Part shown: piece by piece, positions 1 through 6,402 of the stretch
How the letters are laid out: the number at the start of each line of letters is the position of its first letter
Numbering within the stretch: the stretch's first letter is position 1
From: CAZUNB01 sp964622235
Lineage (GTDB): Bacteria; Patescibacteriota; Saccharimonadia; Saccharimonadales; JAGPDM01
Direction: 5' to 3'
Length of the DNA stretch: 11,214 bases
Assembly (NCBI GenBank): GCA_964622235.1
Contig: CAZUNB010000036.1
Coordinates: 1 to 11,214 of the forward strand
Notes under the pieces: model-generated
The model's database searches: none
What the model was told of the DNA's origin: nothing
Seen by the model: the letters and a program-made list of their open reading frames with translations, nothing else
Position numbers and translations under genes: made by a program

Positions 1-2
1 CT

Positions 3-629
3 ACAAATATACGGTTTATCTTTGGTTGGATTATATTTTACGCAGTTATTATTTTCGGTGGATACTACGCTATTTCTGTCCTTTATAATGAACATGATGA
101 AGATAGTTTTCCATCAGGTCAGATAACACTAAGCACAAATAAGGAACGCTATCAGCCGAAAGATACAATTAAATTTACGATAAAGAATAATTTCCCAACT
201 AAAATATACGTTAACAATAACTGCCCTGAGGAACCACTATATGTATACAAATGGCAGGATGACGCCTGGAAACAGATCCACGCTAAGGCCGAATCTAAAG
301 ATAGTAAGTGTTACACGCAGCCGAGAAAAGTAGCTATACAACCAAACAGCGAACTATCCTATGATTTTAGCGATTGGCCAAGCCTTTTCGCAAAACCCGG
401 TGTTTATCGGATAGTGATGAGTATTGATCATTATGATGATCTGCCATATGCAGATTTCGTTGTCCTAAAGCCTGTAGAGGTCATTGAAAAGAACGAAACG
501 ATTATTCAACCTCAGATCAATCAAGAACAAACTAATACACCTGCACCAATTCAGCAAAAAGAAGCTGAGCAAGATAAAGAAAAAGAAGATAAACACGAGG
601 ATGAAGAAAATCAACGCGAGGATGAGTAA
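3..629 (+). CDS. Membrane-anchored protein with exported Ig-like domain (5' end missing)
   Basis: The frame is open from the left edge to a TAA stop and gives 208 residues; no in-frame ATG lies before the domain, so the start is off the window. Residues 5-25 form a hydrophobic segment (FIFGWIIFYAVIIFGGYYAI), so only a few N-terminal residues are probably missing. Residues 38-155 look like a beta-sandwich: LSTNKERYQPKDTIKFTIKN near the start and KPGVYRIVMSI near the end are typical of Ig-like or BsuPI-like domains. Two cysteines (74 and 103) could form a disulfide outside the cell. The last 45 residues are a low-complexity Gln/Pro then Glu/Lys/Asp tail, probably unstructured. The predicted topology is N-in with the domain outside. 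I do not recognise a named family; the fold assignment is inferred from the strand pattern. Confidence 0.75.
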   Translation, partial: TNIRFIFGWIIFYAVIIFGGYYAISVLYNEHDEDSFPSGQITLSTNKERYQPKDTIKFTIKNNFPTKIYVNNNCPEEPLYVYKWQDDAWKQIHAKAESKDSKCYTQPRKVAIQPNSELSYDFSDWPSLFAKPGVYRIVMSIDHYDDLPYADFVVLKPVEVIEKNETIIQPQINQEQTNTPAPIQQKEAEQDKEKEDKHEDEENQREDE

Positions 630-642
630 TTATACATAGATA

Positions 643-667
643 AGTTATCTAGCTAGTTATCCTAGCT
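643..667. repeat. Imperfect 12/13-bp tandem duplication
   Basis: AGTTATCTAGCT (643-654) is followed directly by AGTTATCCTAGCT (655-667), identical apart from one extra C. It sits 14 bases after the stop of the first gene. It looks like a small slippage or duplication event; no function is evident. Confidence 0.5.
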
Positions 668-679
668 TTGAGTAGGAAC

Positions 680-932
680 ATGAAGATCCTTTGATTTTTT
701 GTGCCCGTGCCGGAAGCCATTCGAACCAATATCCATGAGGCGGCTAAGGTTAGCAAAGGATGGAAAATCGAGAAAGTTAAAAATTGCGATAATCTGACCG
801 ACGGAATAGTATCTATATACTGTGTCATCCCTCCGCCTCAGCCGTATCATACTACAGTACAACGATTATCATAAATCTAGGGTATACGGTCTAGACCGTG
901 ATGTTCAGCCAGATGCGACAGCAGAATTTTAG
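680..932 (+). pseudogene. Possible decayed small gene (stop codon plus frameshift)
   Basis: An ATG at 680 begins a frame that hits TGA at 692 after four codons, then stays open from 695 to 871 and contains protein-like text such as EAIRTNIHEAAKVSKGWKIE and KVKNCDNLTDGIVSIY. From about 810 the next frame reads equally well (LRLSRIILQYNDYHKSRVYG, then LDRDVQPDATAEF) and ends in TAG at 930-932. One stop and one frameshift near 815-822 would therefore separate the pieces of one ancestral protein of about 80 residues. No family is recognised. The alternative is that this is non-coding and the readable stretches are chance; a minus-strand frame is also open over 662-862. Confidence 0.3.
886..899. 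promoter_or_regulatory. Perfect 14-bp palindrome (candidate operator)
   Basis: ACGGTCTAGACCGT reads the same on both strands. It is the most GC-rich symmetrical element in an AT-rich gene-poor stretch and lies 76 bases before the ATG at 976. It could be a binding site for a dimeric regulator, but it also falls inside a possible decayed reading frame, and no second copy was seen in the window. Confidence 0.25.
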
Positions 933-975
933 ACCTAAGTCCCTAATCCTGCTTCCGCATTTGGAATAAATTATT

Positions 976-1191
976 ATGATAGATTCAGTTGATTTTTATA
1001 ACGAGCGGCATTCTGGCTACTTCAGCAAATTCATGGGCGCAATGGTTGGCGATCGATACAAGCTGTATGATCTGGAGAATATATTCCATTCATCCGAAGA
1101 AATTTACAAGCCTACAAATAATAAGTACGAGGATAATGGTCCGATATTTTTCTACTTTTTTCTTGGCTACATAAACACGGTTATTTCATAA
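976..1191 (+). CDS. Doubtful small hypothetical protein (71 aa)
   Basis: An ATG at 976 opens a 71-residue frame ending in TAA. The product (beginning MIDSVDFYNERHSGYFSKFM) is aromatic-rich with an acidic middle and a short hydrophobic C-terminal stretch (FFYFFLGYI). There is no recognisable domain. The only purine-rich element upstream is GGAA about 10 bases from the ATG. A second frame (989-1174) is open over the same bases, which weakens the case. It may be a small orphan gene or a fragment left in the decaying region to its left. Confidence 0.3.
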   Translation: MIDSVDFYNERHSGYFSKFMGAMVGDRYKLYDLENIFHSSEEIYKPTNNKYEDNGPIFFYFFLGYINTVIS

Positions 1192-1258
1192 AAGATTTAT
1201 TAATGTGAACGAATCGTTTAGGAAAGGTTCATATTTTCAATTTATAGCTTGTCGGTTT

Positions 1259-1289
1259 ATTCAAATTTATTTTGAATTATTTATTTTTT
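1259..1289 (+). terminator. Weak candidate terminator, plus direction
   Basis: ATTCAAA (1259-1265) pairs with TTTGAAT (1271-1277) over a five-base loop, followed by TATTTATTTTTT. In the plus direction this resembles a weak, AT-only intrinsic terminator for whatever is transcribed from 976. It touches the stop codon of the oppositely oriented glucanase at 1277. The stem has little G+C, so termination would be inefficient. Confidence 0.25.
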
Positions 1290-2540
1290 GTACCGAATAT
1301 GCTCAAAAACCACTGATTAAATGACTGCGCTATACTTTGAAAGAATACTTCGACAGGATTGCTGGTAGTTGGTGTTGGAGTCTGAGTGGTTGGTGGAGGA
1401 GTCTGGGTGGTTGGTGGAGGAGTCTNNNNNNNNNNNNNNNNNNNNNNNNNNNNNNNNNNNNNNNNNNNNNNNNNNNNNNNNNNNNNNNNNNNNNNNNNNN
1501 NNNNNNNNNNNNNNNNNNNNNNNNNGAGTGGTTGGTGGAGGAGTCTGAGTGGTTGGTGGAGGAGTCTGAGTGGTTGGTGGAGGAGTCTGAGTGGTTGGTG
1601 GTTCTCCACTTTCAGCTAGCTGGTAAACTCGGACATAATCAACCTCCATTGTGGCTGGTAACTGCGAAATATTCTTATATGCATCTTCATTTGGCTTCAG
1701 ATACGGACCACCGACCTGCATGCAGAGTCTCAAATAAAATGGCTGATTGAATGGACCGGGATGAGTAGTTGCATTTGGAGCATTAAAGTTTGTGATCGAA
1801 TGATATTTCTTGCCGTCAATATACCATTCCAGTTTACCTTCTGACCAGTCCATACCATAAGTATGCCATTCACTAAAATTTCCAACTTCACCCTGTTTGC
1901 CCTTATGAGTTCTATTATTCTCAGCTATTCCCCAGTGAGCATCGCCATTAGCGTGTGTTGGGTCGAAGCCCCTTGCTTCCATTATATCTATCTCGCCACT
2001 TCTTGGATGACCACCATAGACAGAATCTTGCGGGCTCATCCAAAATGCAGGCCAGACACTATTTGATTTCGGCATCTTAATTCTGGCCTCAAAGTAACCA
2101 TACTTCCAAGAATGCTTATCTTTTGTATTGATAAAACCAGACGTGAAGTCTCTTTTTACGCTATAACATTGAAAATTAGGTTCATATTTTGCAACAATCT
2201 TTGCTGTACCACTAGAGACAGTAGTGTTTGGTACAGCGTAACAGTTCTGTGCGCCGTTAACTCTTCCCGTTGCGTGGCTCCATTTTGTAGCATCAAGTGA
2301 TGATCCGCTAAATTCGTCGTTCCATTTAAGTTGCCATTCTTTTTTTGCAGGTGGTACTGGTAGTGCGTTCGGTGAAGATAAAGCAAGTACACGCTGATAA
2401 ATTATTGCCGAAGCGATAAAGATAGCTGTTATCATTATTACTGTAAGGGTCGTGAACATTTTTGAACGAGAATTTAGGGTGATCGTCATCATTTTATTTG
2501 TATTAGTCTTTTTATTTGTATTAGTCTTTTTTGTACTCAT
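1277..2540 (-). CDS. GH16 endo-beta-glucanase, membrane-anchored or secreted, with repeat tail (split by assembly gap)
   Basis: This is a glycoside hydrolase family 16 enzyme of the laminarinase type, which hydrolyses internal beta-1,3 or beta-1,3/1,4 glucan bonds outside the cell. The catalytic signature GEIDIMEARG is intact, with the predicted nucleophile Glu183, Asp185 and acid/base Glu188. Other family blocks are LKWNDEFSGS (71-80), YGYFEARIKMP (148-158), WPAFWM (163-168), the WHTYGMDW block (225-232) and the closing strand VDYVRVYQ (300-307). The N terminus is Lys/Thr/Asn-rich, then hydrophobic at 29-48, so it is a signal peptide or anchor. After residue 312 come TPPPTTQ heptads. The 100-N gap (1425/1526) interrupts them and its arbitrary length shifts the frame. 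Past the gap the heptads continue in another frame and end in an aromatic tail (QSFNQWFLSIFGTKNK) with a stop at 1277. The start is supported by AAAGGA 11 bases upstream. The substrate is inferred. Confidence 0.88.
1384..1603 (-). repeat. 21-bp tandem repeats encoding TPPPTTQ heptads, with gap inside
   Basis: Near-identical 21-bp units lie at 1384-1404, 1405-1425 (one G for A), 1526-1546, 1547-1567 and 1568-1588, with degenerate half-units at both ends. On the minus strand each encodes Thr-Pro-Pro-Pro-Thr-Thr-Gln. The left block ends exactly on a unit boundary and the right block begins on one, so the missing bases should be a multiple of 21. Such Pro/Thr linkers usually hold a catalytic domain away from the cell surface or join it to another module. 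Confidence 0.9.
1426..1525. other. Assembly gap (100 N)
   Basis: Exactly 100 undetermined bases, a conventional placeholder for unknown length, placed inside a tandem repeat. 100 is not divisible by 3, so the glucanase frame is artificially broken here. Confidence 0.98.
2493..2528 (-). repeat. Two perfect 18-bp tandem copies in the glucanase start region
   Basis: The unit TTTATTTGTATTAGTCTT occurs at 2493-2510 and again at 2511-2528. On the coding strand it duplicates a KTNTNK-type hexapeptide right after the initiator region, lengthening the cytosolic, positively charged segment before the hydrophobic anchor. In-frame slippage is the likely origin. Confidence 0.8.
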
Positions 2541-2713
2541 CTTTTTATTCCTTTTTTTGATTTTTTAAATTTGTTTTGAGTATACACCTAAAGTTATAAT
2601 TTTGCATACATTTTAATTAACAGATTAAAATTAATTAAATATCGCTATAAAATAATTGTTCATTTGGGTTTCTGTACACTAAGATACATAAACTATAGGA
2701 GAAAATTTGAGCG
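2541..2713. promoter_or_regulatory. AT-rich divergent intergenic region with candidate glucanase promoter
   Basis: On the minus strand TATACT (plus coordinates 2579-2584) matches five of six -10 positions and lies about 38 bases upstream of the glucanase ATG, leaving room for the AAAGGA ribosome-binding site. The -35 position at 17-base spacing (ATGCAA) is a poor match. On the plus strand AGGAGA at 2697-2702 could serve the decayed ORF that follows. No other gene is seen in the stretch. Confidence 0.4.
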
Positions 2714-2921
2714 ATGAACGCAGCGAATCAAGCAATTCAACAAGCAAGGCAATATCGTGAGTAAGCTGCCGAAATGCATAAATCGGTGAATGAACTAGAG
2801 AGTACCAAAACAACTGGGAAATGAAGCAATCGACTCAGAGCGGCAAACTAGAGGCACAGTCATTACTGAGTAAAATGCTGAGCGGACTATGGACGAATTT
2901 AAAACCAAAATATCTAAGTAA
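2714..2921 (+). pseudogene. Decayed gene for a small helical protein
   Basis: Reading from ATG 2714 gives MNAANQAIQQARQYRE, an in-frame TAA at 2762, then AAEMHKSVNELEST. Skipping one A in the AAAA run at 2807-2810 continues the same style of protein (KQLGNEAIDSERQTRGTVIT), then a second in-frame TAA at 2871, then NAERTMDEFKTKISK and a final TAA at 2919. The pieces are all Glu/Lys/Gln/Ala-rich and predicted helical, about 68 residues in all. Two stops and one frameshift make sequencing error an unlikely full explanation. A TTG at 2707 better spaced from AGGAGA opens another frame for 17 codons (SDERSESSNSTSKAIS), so the original start frame is uncertain. No family is recognised. Confidence 0.5.
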
Positions 2922-2997
2922 TGATATTGAATTAGTTACAAGCTCTAGACCGCTAAAACTCAATATTTTTAAGGTATCAATAAAATACAATACGTAA

Positions 2998-3003
2998 TAG
3001 AAT
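2998..3003 (+). promoter_or_regulatory. Candidate -10 box close to the SulP start
   Basis: TAGAAT matches five of six -10 positions and ends eight bases before the ATG at 3012, and no Shine-Dalgarno sequence is visible between them. If used, transcription would begin at or next to the ATG. No good -35 match is present at 16-18 bases upstream, so this is only a suggestion; TACAAT at 2986-2991 is an alternative box. Confidence 0.25.
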
Positions 3004-3011
3004 ACAAGTCT

Positions 3012-4700
3012 ATGATAAACAAAATAAAAATTTCTATACCACTGATAAATACAATTAAGAATTATCAGAGACCGTGGCTAAGAAAAGACCTAATTGCAGG
3101 AGTAACTGTGGCTGCTGTAGCCGTCCCTCAAGCTATGGCCTATTCGCAGCTTGCTGGTGTACCCTTAATCACTGGACTCTACACTGCTTTAATATCTATG
3201 CTGATATTTGCTATTTTTACGACATCACGACTCGCCATAGTAGGGCCCGACGCGGCAATGGCAGCTTTGACCGGTGCGGCTTTGTTGCCACTAGCTACGG
3301 GAAATCCAGCTGAGTATTTATCCCTTGTTTCGGTTCTTGCCATACTGATTGGCATTGCATGTCTTGTTGCCTTGTTTGCACACCTGGGATTTATTGCCGA
3401 GTTTATATCAAGACCAATATTGCTTGGCTATATGGCAGGACTTGCACTGGCCGTAATCGTGTCGCAAGCGCCAAAACTATTCGGCCTTTCACTACCTTCA
3501 GCCGGTAGCGTTTATTCGACTGGATGGTATATCGCAGCTAACGTTTCAAATTTCAGCTGGCCGACAATATTACTAAGCTGCATACTTATTTCAGCTGCTA
3601 TTTTACTACAACGATACGTTAAAAAAATTCCAATGAGTTTAATTATATTGGTTGGATCTATCTTAGCTTCTTACTTCTTTTCTTTTAATTCTCACGATAT
3701 AGCGATCGTAGGCACGGTGCCAACTGGATTACCAATACCTAGCTTGCCGTCATTTTCGCTTGATAATCTACAAAACTTGGTAGTTCCAGCACTGATGATT
3801 TCTTTAGTAAGTTATGCAAATACCATAGCTACGACAAGATCATTCGCATCACACCAAAAAGGAAGCATCGAAACAACTCAAGAATTCTTCGGTCTTGGTG
3901 TTTCGAATATTGGGTCTGGACTTTTCGGTGGTATGCCGGTCGCGGCAAGCGGGGCTAGAACAGCAGTAAACTTTTCAAGCAAAGCTGTCACTCAAGTTTC
4001 ACAACTATTCGGAGCGCTTGCCATTGGTATTGTGTTGCTCTTTTTAGCACAAACTCTTAGCTACTTACCGCTTGCTGCACTAGCTGTAATCGTTATCATG
4101 GCAGTAAAAAGTTTATTTAATTATCGCGAGCTTCGATCAATCCGCCATGCATGGAGATCAGAAGCAGTTCTTGCGGTAATCACACTAATTGGAGTGACTG
4201 TACTAGGTATTTTCCAAGGATTGTTGCTAGCAGTGCTATTGGCTTTTATGAATCTTGTACGAAAAAATACCACACCAAAGTATGCAATTTTAGGTATCGC
4301 CGAAAACGGAGCAATTCGTGACATGAATCGCCCACCAAAAACTAAAGAAATCCCAGGTTTATTAATATTCAGATTTGATGCACCATTAAACTTTGTTAAC
4401 TCTATCTTTTTTAGAGATGCTGTTTATAAGCACATAGATGAAGCAAAAACACCCGTAAATTGGTTTTTATGGGATGCCGAAACTATTACAGCAATCGACT
4501 CTACATCAGGCCAAATGTTGCTTGAGTTAATCAAAGATATAGAGTCTAAAAACATAGTTTTTGCTATATCACGCTTAAAAGGACCGATGAGAGAGACTAT
4601 TAGAAATAGTCATAGATTGTTTGATGCACTTGAGGCTGCTCCACATTTTTCTCGTTTGGATGATGCAATCGATGCATTTCACAAATCAGAAAAAAAATGA
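3012..4700 (+). CDS. SulP-family anion transporter with C-terminal STAS domain
   Basis: This is an integral membrane permease of the SulP/SLC26 family, which carries sulfate, bicarbonate or related anions, usually by ion symport or exchange. The 562 residues fit the usual length. The family's first blocks are present near the N terminus: LRKDLIAGVTVAAVAVPQAM, then YSQLAGVPLITGLYTALIS, and AIVGPDAAMAALTG about 25 residues later. Many hydrophobic segments fill residues 20-425. A cytosolic STAS domain follows at about 445-555, with a conserved phosphoacceptor-like loop AIDSTSG (Asp496, Ser497, Thr498). The substrate cannot be read from sequence; annotations of 'sulfate permease' in this family are often unproven. 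It stands alone, with no sulfate-assimilation or carbonic-anhydrase gene beside it. No clear ribosome-binding site precedes the ATG, although the N-terminal alignment supports this start. Confidence 0.93.
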   Translation: MINKIKISIPLINTIKNYQRPWLRKDLIAGVTVAAVAVPQAMAYSQLAGVPLITGLYTALISMLIFAIFTTSRLAIVGPDAAMAALTGAALLPLATGNPAEYLSLVSVLAILIGIACLVALFAHLGFIAEFISRPILLGYMAGLALAVIVSQAPKLFGLSLPSAGSVYSTGWYIAANVSNFSWPTILLSCILISAAILLQRYVKKIPMSLIILVGSILASYFFSFNSHDIAIVGTVPTGLPIPSLPSFSLDNLQNLVVPALMISLVSYANTIATTRSFASHQKGSIETTQEFFGLGVSNIGSGLFGGMPVAASGARTAVNFSSKAVTQVSQLFGALAIGIVLLFLAQTLSYLPLAALAVIVIMAVKSLFNYRELRSIRHAWRSEAVLAVITLIGVTVLGIFQGLLLAVLLAFMNLVRKNTTPKYAILGIAENGAIRDMNRPPKTKEIPGLLIFRFDAPLNFVNSIFFRDAVYKHIDEAKTPVNWFLWDAETITAIDSTSGQMLLELIKDIESKNIVFAISRLKGPMRETIRNSHRLFDALEAAPHFSRLDDAIDAFHKSEKK

Positions 4701-4720
4701 AGAAATTTGCAATAGGATAA

Positions 4721-4749
4721 AGTTTTTAGCATAGAAACTACTGCTTTTT
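4721..4749 (+). terminator. Candidate intrinsic terminator of the SulP gene
   Basis: AGTTTTTA (4721-4728) pairs with TAGAAACT (4732-4739) over a three-base loop (eight pairs including one G-U), and TTTTT follows at 4745-4749. It begins 21 bases after the SulP stop. The stem is AT-rich and the T-run starts five bases late, so it would be a weak terminator. Confidence 0.4.
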
Positions 4750-4776
4750 ATGTTTCCAGTTTTGTTATTCGGGTAA

Positions 4777-4969
4777 CTTGCCTTTGGTAGAATCTGGCAG
4801 AATAAAGTTCGACGGTTGATCAGTGTTAAACCCATTGGAACAAAACATAGCTTTTTTATGATACTTTTAGCCATCCTTAGCTTCCTAATTTTTTTACACC
4901 GGGAAATTGTTTTTAGCTTTGATACTCAAATTTCGTCATCGACTAGAATCACACATCCCGCAAAGAATC
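4777..4969 (+). other. Gene-poor stretch with an open frame running into the 10-N gap
   Basis: After the SulP terminator a plus-strand frame is open from 4777 to the gap. A TTG at 4816 or ATG at 4858 could start it; the ATG version begins MILLAILSFLIFLHREIVFS, which resembles a short hydrophobic signal or anchor. There is no well-placed ribosome-binding site, and after the gap no clear continuation is seen before the convergent permease gene at 5011. It may be a truncated small exported protein or non-coding AT-rich DNA. Confidence 0.25.
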
Positions 4970-4979
4970 NNNNNNNNNN
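4970..4979. other. Assembly gap (10 N)
   Basis: Ten undetermined bases of probably arbitrary length lie 31 bases downstream of the permease stop codon at 5011. Confidence 0.98.
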
Positions 4980-5010
4980 TTGCAATAACAGTAACGAGCT
5001 TTTATTTTCT

Positions 5011-6231
5011 TTATAGCCTACCAAGCCAGGCGAGTATTTGGATAGCAATTATCACAAGATTGGTAATTAATCCAATAATTGGGACAAGTATATTTAGCTT
5101 TAACTGTTTTTTAGATATTAGTCGGATCGCAGCAATCTGAACAATTGAGAATATTATCAGCAATGCAAAACTAGTTATTTTTGCGAGCGCTAGTAGTGGT
5201 AGTGCTAGTGTGCCGATTGCTATGACAACAACTGCAATTGCTGTAGCGTATGTGGGTGTATGAGTTTTATTCGATATCCTTGCGAATTGAGACGGTAACC
5301 ACCCTTCTCTTGCCAATCCATATAATACTCGCGAGCTCATGATTATTTGGGCTATAATGCCATTAGTTACTGCAAATAGACCAATAATCGTTATTATCGG
5401 CAAAGTACTGCCAGAGGCTGCCTGGAACACACTAGCAAGCGGTGCCCGGCTGTTTGCCAACTCTTGGGCAGACAGAACAGACAATGCCGCAATGGCTATA
5501 CCGACATACAGCACAGTAGCGCCAGCCAAAGCTACTAACATGCCTTTTCGCAAACTTTTCTTTGGATCTTTTACCTCTTCAGCGATATTAACCATATCCT
5601 CGAAACCAATAAATGCGTAAAACGCTAAGAACCCACCAAGGAGTATTGCCGTCGGCTCATTGCCTTGGATAGCACCAACACTACGGTGTAATGATGACAT
5701 AATATCTCCGTTGACTCCAGCAAAACCTATAATGAGTAGCAAACCAGTAGCTTCGATTACTGTTAAGCCTACGGCTAAGACTGCCGACTCTTGAATACCC
5801 CTAAAAGCGACCAAAGACAACAGACCGATCATGACCAATATCACTAGTTGGCTTGGTATTACCCCGCCGAAAACAGTTAAAGAGATAAGTTGCTGAAAAT
5901 ATCTTTCGAAGCCATGTAACATCACCGAAGCAGATACAACGCCCGTGAAAGCTAAAGACAGACCGATTATAGTGCTAAATACCTTCGAGTTAAAAGCTCT
6001 CTCTGTATAAACTGCTGCTCCGGCGCTTACTGGGTATTTTTTAGCAAATGAACTGTAGGTTATTGTCGTAAAAGTTGCGGCAACTCCTGCGATTAAGAAC
6101 GACCACAACAACCCATCACCCGCAACTGCAGCGACCTCACCTACCAAAACATAAATTCCAGCACCTAATATATTTCCAAGTCCATACAGGCTAAACATTG
6201 TCCAGCTGACTGATCGTTTAAGTTTTGCCAT
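5011..6231 (-). CDS. APC-superfamily amino acid permease
   Basis: This is an integral membrane transporter of the amino acid-polyamine-organocation superfamily, which imports or exchanges amino acids. The substrate-binding motif of the first broken helix is clear (GLGNILGAGIYVLVGEVAA, 17-35), and the loop motif GFEDMVNIAEEVKDPKKSLR (about 205-225) is characteristic of the family. About 11-12 hydrophobic segments can be counted across 406 residues, shorter than the typical 440-500 but with both ends plausible. The N terminus (MAKLKRSVSW) aligns with the usual pre-helix segment, which supports the start, although only a weak GAGA precedes it. It converges with the SulP gene across the small gap and is separated by 171 bases from the operon upstream of it, so it is probably transcribed alone. 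Substrate specificity cannot be stated. Confidence 0.93.
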   Translation of the reverse strand: MAKLKRSVSWTMFSLYGLGNILGAGIYVLVGEVAAVAGDGLLWSFLIAGVAATFTTITYSSFAKKYPVSAGAAVYTERAFNSKVFSTIIGLSLAFTGVVSASVMLHGFERYFQQLISLTVFGGVIPSQLVILVMIGLLSLVAFRGIQESAVLAVGLTVIEATGLLLIIGFAGVNGDIMSSLHRSVGAIQGNEPTAILLGGFLAFYAFIGFEDMVNIAEEVKDPKKSLRKGMLVALAGATVLYVGIAIAALSVLSAQELANSRAPLASVFQAASGSTLPIITIIGLFAVTNGIIAQIIMSSRVLYGLAREGWLPSQFARISNKTHTPTYATAIAVVVIAIGTLALPLLALAKITSFALLIIFSIVQIAAIRLISKKQLKLNILVPIIGLITNLVIIAIQILAWLGRL

Positions 6232-6402
6232 CTATTATTGTCTCATGTTCATTTATTGATAATCGTTCTGGAGCGCAAGCTAGCCTATATTGATAGATTA
6301 TTGCAGCGATGCGCAGCTTAATATATGGTAACGTCTATAAATCTCAAAGCTATCTCTGAAAGATAACAGCTACTAAACCGTTGATTTTTGAATAACAAAT
6401 GG
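6232..6402 (-). promoter_or_regulatory. Intergenic region between permease and upstream operon, imperfect hairpin
   Basis: On the minus strand GCTGTTATCT can pair with AGATAGC (plus 6349-6370, three-base bulge), followed by TTTGAGATTT. It lies 33 bases past the stop of the gene ending at 6403 and might be a weak terminator. The permease promoter should lie in the remaining bases, but no convincing -35/-10 pair was found. Confidence 0.25.

Larger units (their letters stand above)
630..975. other. Poorly coding intergenic stretch with degenerate reading frames
   Basis: No intact gene is convincing here. Just after the preceding stop there is an imperfect tandem duplication (AGTTATCTAGCT at 643-654, AGTTATCCTAGCT at 655-667). 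Protein-like stretches occur in different plus-strand frames, interrupted by stops (listed as a possible pseudogene), and a perfect 14-bp palindrome lies at 886-899. A minus-strand frame with a TTG start (862 to 662, 66 codons) is open across the same bases but has no recognisable domain or good ribosome-binding site. Confidence 0.5.

Noticed and set aside
662..862. Minus-strand 66-codon frame
   Set aside because: It has a TTG start without a ribosome-binding site, no recognisable domain, and competing plus-strand frames; kept only as an alternative reading.
680..874. TGA read as an amino acid (alternative code as in some candidate-phylum bacteria)
   Set aside because: SulP, the 6403-7026 gene and the ABC-F gene all end in TGA at sensible protein ends, and the other pseudogene shows TAA stops, which recoding of TGA would not explain.
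902..970. Plus-strand 22-codon ORF beginning MFSQMRQQNFRPK
   Set aside because: Short, no ribosome-binding site, and it overlaps a better-looking frame that ends at 932.
1384..1603. Regular repeats flanking a gap, like a CRISPR array
   Set aside because: The 21-bp units are directly adjacent with no spacers and encode in-frame TPPPTTQ heptads of the glucanase.
1337..1750. Plus-strand open frame across the repeat and gap (Trp/Gly/Glu-rich)
   Set aside because: It is the antisense of the Pro/Thr repeat and GH16 coding sequence and spans undetermined bases.
3012..6231. SulP and APC transporters as one transport operon
   Set aside because: They are on opposite strands and converge, so they cannot share a transcript.
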